A DNA stretch of 64,000 nt from Roseobacter sp. HKCCD6576-2 (GCF_013179285.1 NZ_WVNW01000001.1:1-64000); one strand, 5' to 3'; shown: positions 1 through 8,126, counted from the stretch's first letter. A program made the numbers and translations. The notes: generated from the letters alone by a model not told the origin.

Positions 1-20
1 CTCCCCCCAAATGCCCAAAC

Positions 21-56
21 AAAAGCCCCCCTTGCAAATCAGCAAGGGGGGCTTTT
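21..56 (-). terminator. Rho-independent terminator of the thiolase operon
   Basis: A perfect 15-bp stem (21-35 with 42-56) closes a 6-nt loop and has an AAAA/TTTT base, so it could work in both directions. It lies just beyond the thiolase stop at 76; read on the minus strand a T-rich run follows. It therefore most likely ends the marR-metallophosphoesterase-thiolase transcript, and perhaps also a plus-strand gene outside the window. Confidence 0.85.
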
Positions 57-75
57 TTACTTTCGCAATCGACGC

Positions 76-1251
76 TTAGAGACGCTCGATGGCCAGTGCG
101 ATGCCTTGACCGCCGCCGATGCACATGGTGATCAACGCCTTCGAGCCGCCAATGCGCTCCAGTTCATAAAGCGCCTTTATGGTGATAATCGCACCCGTTG
201 CCCCAACCGGATGGCCCAAAGCAATTGCACCGCCATTTGGGTTCACCTTGGCCGGATCCAGACCGAGACCCTTGTTCACCGCCAAAGCCTGGGCGGCGAA
301 CGCCTCGTTCGACTCGATCACATCGAAATCAGTGATCGACAGGCCCGTCTTCGCAAGAAGGTTCTCAACCGCCGGCACCGGGCCGATGCCCATCACCTCG
401 GGCCGCACGCCCGCATGGGCATACCCGAGAATGCGGGCGCGGGGTTTCAGGCCCGCCGTCTCCGCAGCCTCCGCCCGCGCCATAACGAGCGCCGCCGCGC
501 CATCGTTGATGCCGCTGGCATTGCCCGCCGTCACCGTGCCGTCTTTCTTGAACACGGTGCGCAGCCCGCCAAGCGCATCAAGGGTGGTCGCCTTGGGGTG
601 CTCGTCGGTGTCGAAATCCACCATATCGCGTTTCACCCGGACCTGAACCGGCACGATCTGCTCTTTGAAATAACCCGCCTCTATGGCTTTCGCCGCGCGC
701 GTCTGGCTTTCCATGGCAAAATCATCCTGCGCATCTCGGGTGATCTCATGCTCGGAGGCGACGTTTTCGGCCGTCACACCCATATGACCGGTGCCAAAGG
801 GGCAGTTCAGGGCGCCCAGCATCATGTCTTGCGCGCCGGTATCGCCCATCTTCTGACCCCAACGCGCGGCGGGTAGGATATGCGGCCCGCGGCTCATGCT
901 CTCGGCCCCTCCTGCGAGACCGAAATCCGCATCGCCCAACATCAGAGATTGCACGACCGACACAATCGCCTGCGCGCCAGAGCCACACAGCCGGTTCACA
1001 TTCATCGCGGGCGTTGTATCGGGAATGCCCGCGCCCATCGCCGCGACGCGAGAGAGATACATATCGCGCGGCTCGGTATTGATCACATGACCATAAGCCA
1101 CATGGCCGATTTGGCCGCCTTCCACTCCCGCCCGCTCGAGCGCGGCTTTGGCCACCGTCGCACCCAAGTCGATCGGCGTGGTGCCCGCAAGCGACCCACC
1201 GAATGTGCCGATCGCGGTGCGTGCTCCTGACAAGATCACAATATCGGTCAT
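76..1251 (-). CDS. bktB: acetyl-CoA C-acyltransferase (beta-ketothiolase, BktB-like)
   Basis: This 391-aa cytosolic thiolase condenses or cleaves acyl-CoAs, for example acetyl-CoA to acetoacetyl-CoA in polyhydroxyalkanoate or fatty-acid metabolism. The N-terminal nucleophile is Cys89 in NRLCGSG. The C-terminal catalytic His lies in GGAIALGHPVGATG and the second Cys in CIGGGQG. Length is normal for the family. The phrase TEPRDMYLSRVAA and the N-terminus resemble BktB more than PhaA or AtoB as I remember them, so the symbol is tentative. It is the last gene of a minus-strand trio; its ATG overlaps the stop of the metallophosphoesterase by 4 nt, suggesting translational coupling. Confidence 0.9.
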   Translation of the reverse strand: MTDIVILSGARTAIGTFGGSLAGTTPIDLGATVAKAALERAGVEGGQIGHVAYGHVINTEPRDMYLSRVAAMGAGIPDTTPAMNVNRLCGSGAQAIVSVVQSLMLGDADFGLAGGAESMSRGPHILPAARWGQKMGDTGAQDMMLGALNCPFGTGHMGVTAENVASEHEITRDAQDDFAMESQTRAAKAIEAGYFKEQIVPVQVRVKRDMVDFDTDEHPKATTLDALGGLRTVFKKDGTVTAGNASGINDGAAALVMARAEAAETAGLKPRARILGYAHAGVRPEVMGIGPVPAVENLLAKTGLSITDFDVIESNEAFAAQALAVNKGLGLDPAKVNPNGGAIALGHPVGATGAIITIKALYELERIGGSKALITMCIGGGQGIALAIERL

Positions 1252-2117
1252 ACGTTCTCTCCTCCATCTCCGGTTTGACCGGATAAATACACCAGCGTGA
1301 CCTCCGGCGGTGCCCCAATTCTAAGCGGTGCGCCACTATAGCCCAGGCCAGCCGAGACGATGAGGCGGCCATCTCCTCGGGCATGAGCGCCATAGGCCAA
1401 ACGCCCGCCATAGCGAGACGGCGTAAGGGGCCGCCAGCCAAAGAGATTCATCTGACCAGCATGGGTATGGCCGCTGACCTGGAGGGCGACGCGCGGGTCA
1501 TCTTCCATGAAATAGTCCGGCTCATGCGCCATCAAGACCACAGACGCACCCTCGGGCACCGCGTCAAAGGCGCGGTCTGGATCATGGCGCGGGTGCGGAC
1601 GGTGCGTTGAGCCATGACCTTGCTGACTGTCGAACCCGACAAGCCAGAAGGCCTCGGATCGGCTCCGGATCTGCACAGCCTGATTGCTCAGAACCGGAAT
1701 GCCAGCCGCTTCGAGAGCTGGGGTAACAGACCCATGCGCATAGTCATTGCGCCGCGCCTGACGGCAATCCTTCCAATCGTGATTGCCAAGGCTCGCAAAC
1801 ACGCCCAGCGGCGCGGCGAGTGCTGCGAGCGTTTGAGCGATTGTCTCCGCATCGGTCGGCAAAGAGGGCAGTTTGCGGCCAATCAGAAAATCACCGGGTA
1901 GCAAGATCAGATCAGGTTCCAGCGCATTCACGCCCGCCACAACCCGCGCCAACGCATCGGGAGTGACCCAAGGCCAACAGATATGCAGATCGGAAATCAA
2001 TGCGATCCGGAGCGGCGGCCCGGTCCAACGCGAGGTCTCGACGTTGTGCCGTGTGAGGATGGGCCTGCATCCGATACTGAAGATGGGCCCGCGTCCAGAT
2101 CGCTCTTGAAACACCAA
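1248..2117 (-). CDS. metallophosphoesterase (calcineurin-like)
   Basis: A dinuclear-metal phosphoesterase of about 289 aa. The full set of family motifs is present in order: SDLH, PGDF, GNHD, AHEPD and GHTHAGQ. The arrangement resembles YaeI/YkuE-type enzymes, some of which act on lipid-linked phosphoesters; the real substrate is unknown. The start is uncertain: the frame opens with TTG at 2117 followed directly by GTG, and no ATG precedes the catalytic core. It lies directly after the marR stop and overlaps the thiolase start by 4 nt, so the three genes are probably co-transcribed. No signal peptide is obvious. Confidence 0.85.
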   Translation of the reverse strand: MVFQERSGRGPIFSIGCRPILTRHNVETSRWTGPPLRIALISDLHICWPWVTPDALARVVAGVNALEPDLILLPGDFLIGRKLPSLPTDAETIAQTLAALAAPLGVFASLGNHDWKDCRQARRNDYAHGSVTPALEAAGIPVLSNQAVQIRSRSEAFWLVGFDSQQGHGSTHRPHPRHDPDRAFDAVPEGASVVLMAHEPDYFMEDDPRVALQVSGHTHAGQMNLFGWRPLTPSRYGGRLAYGAHARGDGRLIVSAGLGYSGAPLRIGAPPEVTLVYLSGQTGDGGENV

Positions 2118-2119
2118 AC

Positions 2120-2554
2120 CTACCCGCCCGATTTCTCCAAAAGCGCCTCGACGCCTGCCAGAAAGCCGTCTGCATCTGCGCCAAGCCGCGCCATCAACTC
2201 GGCCTGATACGCATGCGCGAGCGGCGTCAGCTCCGCCATCATCGCGCGACCTTTCTCTGTCAAAGCAAGCTCGACCAAGCGCCGGTCAGAGGTGCTGGTC
2301 TGTTTGGTGATGTAGCCCGCCTCTTCCAGCCGGGTCGCCGCGCGGCTAACCTTGGATTTGTCCATGTCCACGCGGGCATGGATCTCTCGCACGGAGACTG
2401 CACTTTCTTGGCTGAGATGCGCCACAACCCGCCATTCGGCCCGAGAAAGGCCAAACCGGTCGTGATAAATCTGCGAGTATTCCCGGCTCAGGCGGCCAGC
2501 CAATACCATCATCCGATAGGGCAGGAATGAATCGAGGTGGAAGGGCTCGGCCAT
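2120..2554 (-). CDS. MarR family transcriptional regulator
   Basis: A 144-aa winged-helix regulator. The central part shows the MarR pattern: LSRAEWRVVAHL, then an HTH with VDMDKSKVSRAATRLEEAGYI, then the wing STSDRRLVELALTEKGR. Flanking helices would form the dimer interface. It is first in an operon with the metallophosphoesterase and thiolase (2-nt gap to the next frame), so autoregulation and control of those genes is the simplest inference. No ligand can be read from the sequence. It is a distant paralog of the MarR protein at 5760-6194; both open with an xFLPFxM or xFLPYxM helix. Confidence 0.9.
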   Translation of the reverse strand: MAEPFHLDSFLPYRMMVLAGRLSREYSQIYHDRFGLSRAEWRVVAHLSQESAVSVREIHARVDMDKSKVSRAATRLEEAGYITKQTSTSDRRLVELALTEKGRAMMAELTPLAHAYQAELMARLGADADGFLAGVEALLEKSGG

Positions 2555-2621
2555 GGGTAATCCGTTGCAGATGCGACGAGACCCAGAGTGGCGCGAAAGT
2601 TGCGCCTGTTCAAGCCGAACA

Positions 2622-2655
2622 CGGCCCGCCTTAACGGTTTGTCCAAGGCGGGCCG
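2622..2655 (-). terminator. hairpin downstream of serA
   Basis: An 11-bp perfect stem (2622-2632 with 2645-2655) around a 12-nt loop begins 7 nt past the serA stop on the minus strand. The T tract is poor, so this is either a weak terminator or a 3'-end stabilising structure of the serC-serA mRNA. Confidence 0.6.
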
Positions 2656-2662
2656 CAGGTAT

Positions 2663-4258
2663 CTATGCCGCCGAGAACCGCAATGGGCGGACCTGTTGGA
2701 ACAGGCCTGTGGCACGCAACGTCTCCAGCACTTCGGCAGGCGGTTGATCGTCGAGATAGAGCAGGGCAATCGCATCCTGTCCGGCCCCAGACCGGCCCAG
2801 GGTAAAGTTCGCTATGTTCACCCCATGCTCGCCCATCGTATGGCCAAGCGTGCCGATGATGCCCGGAACATCGTCATTGGTGGTATAGAGCATATGTTCC
2901 CCCACCTCGGCGTCGATATTGATCCCCTTGATCTGGATGAAGCGCGGTTTGCCGTCGGAGAAGACGGTGCCCGCAATCGACCGTTGCCGTTCCGGCGTCT
3001 TCACTTGCAGACGGATATAGCCTTCGAACACACCGGTTTTGTCCTGGGTGGTGGTGGAGATTTCCACGCCCCGCTCCTTCGCGATCACCGGGGCGGAGAC
3101 CATGTTCACATCCGGGTTGGTCGCTTTCATCAGCCCGGCAATGGCCGCGCAATTCAGCGCCTCAAGGTTCATATCTTTGACCAGACCGTTATAGGTGATC
3201 GAAATCTCTTCAATCGCTTCCTCGGTCAGTTGGCCAACAAACTCGCCCAAATGCTCGGCCAGTTTCACCCACGGCCCCATGACAGCGGCCTCTTCGGCGG
3301 TGACGGATGGCATGTTGAGCGCATTGGAGACAGCGCCGGTCAACAGATAGTCCGACATCTGCTCGGCCACTTGCAGGGCCACGTTTTCCTGCGCCTCGGT
3401 GGTGGCGGCCCCCAGATGCGGGGTCACAACCACATTGGGCAGGTTGAAAAGTGGGCTTTCGGTGGCGGGCTCGACGGCGAAGACGTCAAAGGCGGCCCCC
3501 GCGACGTGGCCATTTTTCAAAGCCTCGGCCAAAGCATCCTCATCGACCAAGCCACCGCGGGCGCAGTTGACGATGCGAACGCCTGGCTTCAATTGCGCAA
3601 TGTTCTCGGCGCTGAGGACGTTCCGGGTCTTGTCCGTCAAGGGCACATGTAGGGTTATGAAATCGGCGCGCGGCAGAAGCTCTTCCAGTTCGACCTTCTC
3701 GACACCCATTTTCATCGCACGCTCTTCGCTGAGGAACGGGTCATAGGCGACAACCTTCATCTTCAGCCCCAAGGCGCGATCGCACACAATAGAGCCGATA
3801 TTCCCGGCGCCAATCACGCCCAGGGTCTTGTTGGTCAACTCGACGCCCATGAAACGCGACTTTTCCCATTTGCCCGCATGGGTGGAGGCGTTCGCCTCTG
3901 GGATTTGCCGCGCCACGGCCATCATCATCGAGATCGCGTGCTCCGCCGTGGTGATCGAGTTCCCGAAGGGCGTGTTCATCACAATGATCCCCTTCTTCGA
4001 GGCCACGGGGATGTCCACATTGTCAACGCCGATCCCGGCGCGGCCGACAACTTTCAGATTGCTGGCCGCAGCGATGACTTTCTCGGTCACCTTGGTCGCG
4101 GATCGGATGGCGAGACCGTCATATTGGCCAATTACTTCCAGCAGGCGGTCTTTGTCTTTGCCAAGACCGGGTTCGAAATCCACATCGATTCCACGGTCGC
4201 GGAAGATTTGCACGGCGGTTTCGCTCAGCTTGTCGGAAACCAGAACTTTGGGGGCCAT
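2663..4258 (-). CDS. serA: D-3-phosphoglycerate dehydrogenase
   Basis: The 531-aa long form of SerA oxidises 3-phosphoglycerate to 3-phosphohydroxypyruvate with NAD+, the committed step of serine synthesis. The Rossmann motif GVIGAGNIGSIV, the NCARGGLVDEDAL segment and the TPHLGAAT segment with the catalytic His are all visible. The intervening ASB-type domain and a C-terminal ACT domain (from about residue 455, PGIIGTLGHTMGEHGVNIANFTLGR) complete the family architecture. The start is the ATG opening MAPKVLVSDKL; the frame continues further upstream but would run into the serC C-terminus and lacks homology. serC lies 44 nt upstream on the same strand, so both probably share the serC leader. 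Confidence 0.97.
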   Translation of the reverse strand: MAPKVLVSDKLSETAVQIFRDRGIDVDFEPGLGKDKDRLLEVIGQYDGLAIRSATKVTEKVIAAASNLKVVGRAGIGVDNVDIPVASKKGIIVMNTPFGNSITTAEHAISMMMAVARQIPEANASTHAGKWEKSRFMGVELTNKTLGVIGAGNIGSIVCDRALGLKMKVVAYDPFLSEERAMKMGVEKVELEELLPRADFITLHVPLTDKTRNVLSAENIAQLKPGVRIVNCARGGLVDEDALAEALKNGHVAGAAFDVFAVEPATESPLFNLPNVVVTPHLGAATTEAQENVALQVAEQMSDYLLTGAVSNALNMPSVTAEEAAVMGPWVKLAEHLGEFVGQLTEEAIEEISITYNGLVKDMNLEALNCAAIAGLMKATNPDVNMVSAPVIAKERGVEISTTTQDKTGVFEGYIRLQVKTPERQRSIAGTVFSDGKPRFIQIKGINIDAEVGEHMLYTTNDDVPGIIGTLGHTMGEHGVNIANFTLGRSGAGQDAIALLYLDDQPPAEVLETLRATGLFQQVRPLRFSAA

Positions 4259-4302
4259 CTCAGGCGCTCCTTCTGTCAGAGAATAGGGTCTAATAAGGGA
4301 TG

Positions 4303-5457
4303 TCAGGCCGCTTCGGACTGGGCGTCGATCTCGGCGTCGAAGGCCCAGGACAGCCAAGGCAGCATCGCTTCGATGTCCGAGGTCTCCACCGTCGCACCGC
4401 ACCAGATCCGCAGACCGGGAGGCGCATCACGGTAGGCTCCGATATCAAGCGCAATCCCTTCAGCCTCCAACCGCTTGGCGACAGCTTTGGCAAAACCGGC
4501 ACCATCCGAAATGCGCGGGTCGACGAACTTCAGACAGACCGAGGTGTTGGACCGAGTCGCGGGGTCATTGGCCAGGTTCTCGATCCAGGGCTTGGTGGCG
4601 ACAAAGTCGAAAATCGCCTGCGCATTGGTGTCGGCCCGCGCCATCAAAGCCGGTAGTCCACCAATCTCGCGCCCCCAGTCGAGCGCAACCAGATAGTCTT
4701 CCACGGCCAGCATCGAGGGCGTGTTAATCGTCGCCCCGGTGAAGATACCGTCGATCAACTTGCCGCCTTTGGTCAGACGGAAGATTTTCGGCAGCGGCCA
4801 TGCGGGCACGTAGTTTTCGAGCCGTTCGACGGCCCGGGGGCTCAGGATCAACATCCCATGCGCCGCCTCGCCGCCCATGACTTTCTGCCAAGAGAAGGTG
4901 GTCACATCGAGCTTGTCCCAAGGCAAATCCTGCGCGAAGGCCGCGCTGGTTGCATCGCAGAGCGTCAGCCCAGCCCGGTCCGCGGGGATCACATCGCCCG
5001 ACGGCACTCGCACGCCCGAGGTGGTGCCGTTCCAGGTGAAACACACGTCACGATCATAGTCTAACACGGCCATATCGACGATGCCGCCATACTCGGCCGT
5101 ATGCACTTCGGCCTCGATCTTCAGCTGTTTGACCACGTCGGTCACCCAACCCGCGCCGAAGCTTTCCCAGGCCACCATCTCAACCGGGCGGGCGCCCAAG
5201 AGGTTCCACATCGCCATCTCAAATGCACCGGTGTCCGAGGCGGGTACGATGCCGATTTTATACTCCGCCGGAATGCCCAGCAGCTCTCGCGTGCCTTCGA
5301 TTGCGGCCTTGAGCCTGTCTTTGCCAACAGCGGCGCGATGCGACCGACCCAAAGAGGCGTCGGCAAGCTTGTCCAATGTCCATGTCGGGGGTTTGGCACA
5401 GGGGCCAGATGAAAAACGCGGATTGACCGGCCGCGCGGCCGGGGTGTTCGTAACCAT
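4303..5457 (-). CDS. serC: phosphoserine aminotransferase
   Basis: A 384-aa PLP-dependent class V aminotransferase converting 3-phosphohydroxypyruvate and glutamate to phosphoserine and 2-oxoglutarate. It is the alphaproteobacterial long form with [13 protein letters not shown] at the N-terminus. The PLP lysine lies in [17 protein letters not shown], and the C-terminus retains LRIWCGATV. The start was set at the ATG of [15 protein letters not shown] because the conserved leader RNA ends just before it. serA follows 44 nt downstream and serB lies elsewhere in the window (26200), so all three steps of serine synthesis are present here. Confidence 0.97.
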   Translation of the reverse strand: MVTNTPAARPVNPRFSSGPCAKPPTWTLDKLADASLGRSHRAAVGKDRLKAAIEGTRELLGIPAEYKIGIVPASDTGAFEMAMWNLLGARPVEMVAWESFGAGWVTDVVKQLKIEAEVHTAEYGGIVDMAVLDYDRDVCFTWNGTTSGVRVPSGDVIPADRAGLTLCDATSAAFAQDLPWDKLDVTTFSWQKVMGGEAAHGMLILSPRAVERLENYVPAWPLPKIFRLTKGGKLIDGIFTGATINTPSMLAVEDYLVALDWGREIGGLPALMARADTNAQAIFDFVATKPWIENLANDPATRSNTSVCLKFVDPRISDGAGFAKAVAKRLEAEGIALDIGAYRDAPPGLRIWCGATVETSDIEAMLPWLSWAFDAEIDAQSEAA

Positions 5458-5465
5458 CGGTAGTA

Positions 5466-5530
5466 TCCTCACAGATATGCGCCCCTCGTTGGGGAGGGGT
5501 GTCCCACCTTTGGGGATACGCGGGCGGCTT
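5466..5530 (-). ncRNA. serC leader RNA (candidate cis-regulatory motif)
   Basis: Read on the minus strand, the serC 5' UTR has two adjacent hairpins. The first is TCCCC/GGGGA-like (5502-5516) and the second is a perfect 6-bp CCCCTC/GAGGGG stem (5482-5499). They are followed by a short run to the start codon with a GTGAGGA ribosome-binding site. From memory, arrangement and wording match the serC RNA motif described upstream of serC-serA operons in Alphaproteobacteria (Rfam). I could not run a covariance search, so the assignment rests on position and visible stems. Its ligand and mechanism are not known to me. Confidence 0.7.
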
Positions 5531-5689
5531 CGATGACACAAGTCAGAAAACCGCACAAAATGCCGCAAACCGCACCCGCAACCTGGACGCGACTGCCCTT
5601 ATGGGAGAAAATCATATTTTACAGTATTTTAGGCTGATTTCGCACAACCAGTGGAAGATCACGTAGCGGCAAGTTCGTACAATTTTTAG

Positions 5690-5718
5690 TTGCACCCTAT
5701 CGAAATCTAACATTAAAC
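5690..5718 (+). promoter_or_regulatory. possible sigma70 promoter of the second marR gene
   Basis: TTGCAC (5690-5695) and TTAAAC are separated by 17 nt in an AT-rich stretch upstream of the marR start at 5760. The 5458-5759 interval holds only this AT-rich region and the serC leader; I see no gene in it. Confidence 0.35.
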
Positions 5719-5759
5719 CTTAAAATATTACCGTATGAGTGCATAGAAAGAGTCCAGCC

Positions 5760-6194
5760 ATGAGAGACTCGTCACAGAGCAAAACGTTTGAACTAAGTGA
5801 TTTTCTTCCATTCCAAATGGCGGTTGTGTCGTCACGTTTGTTTCAGACCATTATGTCTGACAGCGGGCTGCAACTGCCCGAATGGCGGATCATGATGGCG
5901 TTGCCGACCAATCAACCCTGCTCCTCCAATGACCTGTGTATCCTGACCGCAATGGATGCGGCACGGGTCAGCCGGGCGCAGCGGCGGCTGGAAGATCTGG
6001 ACCTGATCGATGTGAAACAAGATCGGCAGGACCGACGCCGTTTGATCGTCCAGCTCAGCGACACCGGTCAGCGAGAGTTCGACCGGTTGCAGACGGCCGC
6101 GCGCACAGTCGAGGCGAATATGCTCGACACAATGACCCCATCGGAACGCGCGAGTCTTCAAGTGACGATGTCGTCACTCTTCTCTAAACTCTAG
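5760..6194 (+). CDS. MarR family transcriptional regulator
   Basis: A 144-aa winged-helix regulator. LQLPEWRIMMAL, the HTH helix TAMDAARVSRAQRRLEDLDLI and the wing QDRQDRRRLIVQLSDTGQ place it in MarR. The ATG at 5760 was preferred over an in-frame GTG at 5739 because it gives the same length and N-terminal layout as the paralog at 2120-2554. It lies between divergent serC and co-oriented sitABCD. Its neighbourhood recalls AdcR-type metal regulators next to metal importers, but the protein has no histidines, so AdcR-like zinc sensing is unlikely. Its target could be sit, serC or itself; the sequence does not decide. Confidence 0.88.
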   Translation: MRDSSQSKTFELSDFLPFQMAVVSSRLFQTIMSDSGLQLPEWRIMMALPTNQPCSSNDLCILTAMDAARVSRAQRRLEDLDLIDVKQDRQDRRRLIVQLSDTGQREFDRLQTAARTVEANMLDTMTPSERASLQVTMSSLFSKL

Positions 6195-6221
6195 CGTCAA
6201 CCAACACAGTTTCACAGAAAG

Positions 6222-6241
6222 CGAAGGCTCCAGAGCCTTCG
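6222..6241 (+). terminator. perfect palindromic hairpin after marR
   Basis: CGAAGGCTC and GAGCCTTCG form a 9-bp perfect inverted repeat around 2 nt, starting 27 nt after the marR stop. No T tract follows, so termination is not certain; it may instead be a stabilising hairpin or a protein-binding palindrome ahead of the sit promoter. Confidence 0.45.
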
Positions 6242-6266
6242 AAAGTCGTGTCTGGCGCAGTTACAG

Positions 6267-6314
6267 TTTGCGACTGACTCGCAAAAGCATTGACTTTCTG
6301 CGAGTCAGTCGCAA
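6267..6314 (+). promoter_or_regulatory. paired palindromic operators at the sit promoter
   Basis: Two related palindromes occur here. Site 1 is TTTGCGACTGACTCGCAAA (6267-6285). Site 2 is TGCGAGTCAGTCGCA (6299-6313). Each is TGCGA-N5-TCGCA, and the asymmetric centres (CTGAC, GTCAG) are reverse complements, so 16 bp at 6268-6283 are perfectly inverted at 6299-6314. Centres are 30 bp apart, about three helical turns, and site 2 fills the spacer between -35 and -10. This is the classical layout of a repressor-controlled promoter. The regulator is not identified. Confidence 0.7.
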
Positions 6315-6317
6315 TAT
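6290..6317 (+). promoter_or_regulatory. sit operon promoter
   Basis: TTGACT (6290-6295) and CAATAT (6312-6317) are spaced by 16 bp, a good sigma70 match. Transcription would start near 6324, leaving a short 5' UTR before sitA. This also argues against the in-frame ATG at 6290 being a translation start. Confidence 0.65.
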
Positions 6318-6355
6318 CAATTGAGACGGCGTTCAAAGGAACGGATTCTGTGACG

Positions 6356-7306
6356 ATGATGAAATCTCTGTTGACGGCTGCGGCCACTGTTTTGGCGCTC
6401 TCGGGCGCGGCCATGGCCCAAGATCGGATGACGATTGTGGCCACCACAGGCATGGTTGCCGATGCCGCGCGTGTGGTTGGCGGCGATCTGGTCGAGGTGC
6501 AGGCCCTGATGGGGCCGGGTGTCGACCCACATGCGTATCGTCAAACCCGCAGCGATATCGTCGCCATGACACGCGCCGATCTGGTGCTGTGGCATGGGCT
6601 GTTCCTGGAAGCGCAGATGGAAGACTTCTTTGCCGATCTGGGTCAAAACCGGCCAGTTGTCGCGGTAGCCGAAGAAATGCCGCGCGACGTTCTCTTGGCG
6701 CATGACGATTACGACGGTCGGTTTGACCCACATGTGTGGATGGACCCGGAGCTTTGGGCGCTTGTCGTGGCCGAAGTCGAAGAAGCGCTGAGCGATGTGC
6801 AGCCCGACAATGCAGAGATTTTTGCGGCGAACGCCGCCGCCCATACCGAGCATCTGACCCAACTGGCCGCTTATGCCGACGAAGTTTTGGGCACCGTCCC
6901 TGAGACGGCGCGCGTGCTTTTGACCGCCCATGATGCATTCAACTATTTTGGCAATGCGCATGGGTTTGAGGTCATGGGAATCCAGGGGATTTCGACTGAA
7001 TCCGAGGCCGGGCTGGCGCGGATTGCCGAATTGGTCGATCTGCTTGTCGAGCGACAAGTGGGCGCGGTTTTCGTCGAAAGCTCCGTCTCTGATCGCAATA
7101 TCCGCGCTCTGATCGAAGGGGCCGCAGCGGAAGGCCATGAGGTGATCGTCGGTGGCGAGCTCTATTCCGACGCGATGGGCGCCGATGGCAGCTATGAAGG
7201 CACGTATCTCGGCATGATCGATCACAATGTGACGGTGATCACCCGCGCGCTCGGCGGCACCGCGCCGGAACGCGGCATGAATGGTCTGCTCTCGGCAGGC
7301 ATGTAA
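6356..7306 (+). CDS. sitA: manganese/iron ABC transporter, substrate-binding protein
   Basis: A 316-aa periplasmic cluster A-I metal-binding protein (TroA/PsaA/MntC/SitA family). The signal peptide MMKSLLTAAATVLALSGAAMA precedes the mature start QDRM. Likely metal ligands are His59 (VDPHAYR), His126 (DPHVWMDP), a Glu near 215-217 (GISTESEAG) and the Asp of SDAMG near the C-terminus. The His-His-Glu-Asp set and the lack of a His-rich loop favour Mn2+ or Fe2+ over zinc. The start could also be a GTG at 6350, 9 nt after AAAGGA. It heads the sitABCD operon, 9 nt before sitB. Confidence 0.92.
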   Translation: MMKSLLTAAATVLALSGAAMAQDRMTIVATTGMVADAARVVGGDLVEVQALMGPGVDPHAYRQTRSDIVAMTRADLVLWHGLFLEAQMEDFFADLGQNRPVVAVAEEMPRDVLLAHDDYDGRFDPHVWMDPELWALVVAEVEEALSDVQPDNAEIFAANAAAHTEHLTQLAAYADEVLGTVPETARVLLTAHDAFNYFGNAHGFEVMGIQGISTESEAGLARIAELVDLLVERQVGAVFVESSVSDRNIRALIEGAAAEGHEVIVGGELYSDAMGADGSYEGTYLGMIDHNVTVITRALGGTAPERGMNGLLSAGM

Positions 7307-7315
7307 GAGGCTCTT

Positions 7316-8122
7316 ATGACGGCACTAAATCTGGCAACCCAAAACGGCCATCGCGCCCAGGCAGCCAATATCGCTCTCAGCCCCCTGGCGATCCGGGGGC
7401 TGACGGTGTCTTACGGTGAGAAACCGGCGATCTTCTCGGTCGATATGACCGTCCAGCCGGGATCGATGACCGCCATCATCGGGCCGAACGGCGCCGGGAA
7501 ATCGACCCTCTTAAAGGCCGCATTGGGCATTATTCGTCCCCTGTCGGGCCATGTGACGGTTTTTGGCCAACCGCTGGATAGTCAACGCGGGCGCATCGCT
7601 TATGTGCCGCAGCGTGCCAGCGTGGACTGGGATTTCCCGACCACGGTTTTGGACGTGGTGTTGATGGGGCTCTATCGTGAGCTGGGCCTCTTGCGCCTGG
7701 TGCGCGGGGAGCACCGCCAGACCGCCGCCGAAGCTCTGGAGCGGGTTGGCATGAGTGATTTCGCGAACCGGCAAATTGGCCAGCTCTCCGGCGGGCAGCA
7801 GCAAAGGGTGTTTCTGGCCCGGGCGCTGGCACAGAAGGCCGATCTCTATTTGCTGGACGAGCCGTTTGCCGGTGTCGATGCCGCCACCGAAAAGGCAATC
7901 ATTGCGGTTCTGAAAAGCCTCAGAGCCGAGGGTAAAACCGTTATCGCCGTGCATCATGACCTCGCCACGGTCGAGCAGTATTTCGACCACGCATTCCTGA
8001 TCAACACGCGGCCCATTGCCGAAGGCACGGTGGCCGAGGCCTTCACTGCCGAGACCTTGCAAGCGGCCTATGGCGGGCGGCTGGCCACGGCGCAGATCGA
8101 CCGGCTGAGCCAAGCGGGCTAG
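7316..8122 (+). CDS. sitB: manganese/iron ABC transporter, ATP-binding protein
   Basis: A 268-aa ABC ATPase that would drive the SitC/SitD permease on the cytoplasmic face. Walker A GPNGAGKST, signature LSGGQQQRV, Walker B LYLLDEPFAGVD and the switch His in AVHHDL are intact. Length and context match the metal-chelate (ABC-3) importer ATPases. Its stop is 4 nt before sitC, so it is co-transcribed with the permeases. Confidence 0.95.
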   Translation: MTALNLATQNGHRAQAANIALSPLAIRGLTVSYGEKPAIFSVDMTVQPGSMTAIIGPNGAGKSTLLKAALGIIRPLSGHVTVFGQPLDSQRGRIAYVPQRASVDWDFPTTVLDVVLMGLYRELGLLRLVRGEHRQTAAEALERVGMSDFANRQIGQLSGGQQQRVFLARALAQKADLYLLDEPFAGVDAATEKAIIAVLKSLRAEGKTVIAVHHDLATVEQYFDHAFLINTRPIAEGTVAEAFTAETLQAAYGGRLATAQIDRLSQAG

Positions 8123-8126
8123 GCCC

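Noticed and set aside
2588-3652. A 354-codon plus-strand frame opposite serA
   Set aside because: Composition is typical of an antisense shadow (His/Arg/Gly rich) and serA is certain.
6267-6314. Naming the sit operators as Mur, MntR or RirA boxes
   Set aside because: The motif does not match a consensus I can recall with certainty, so no regulator was assigned.
6290-6355. An ATG at 6290 as the sitA start
   Set aside because: It falls inside the promoter and operator; the signal peptide begins at 6356 (or GTG 6350).
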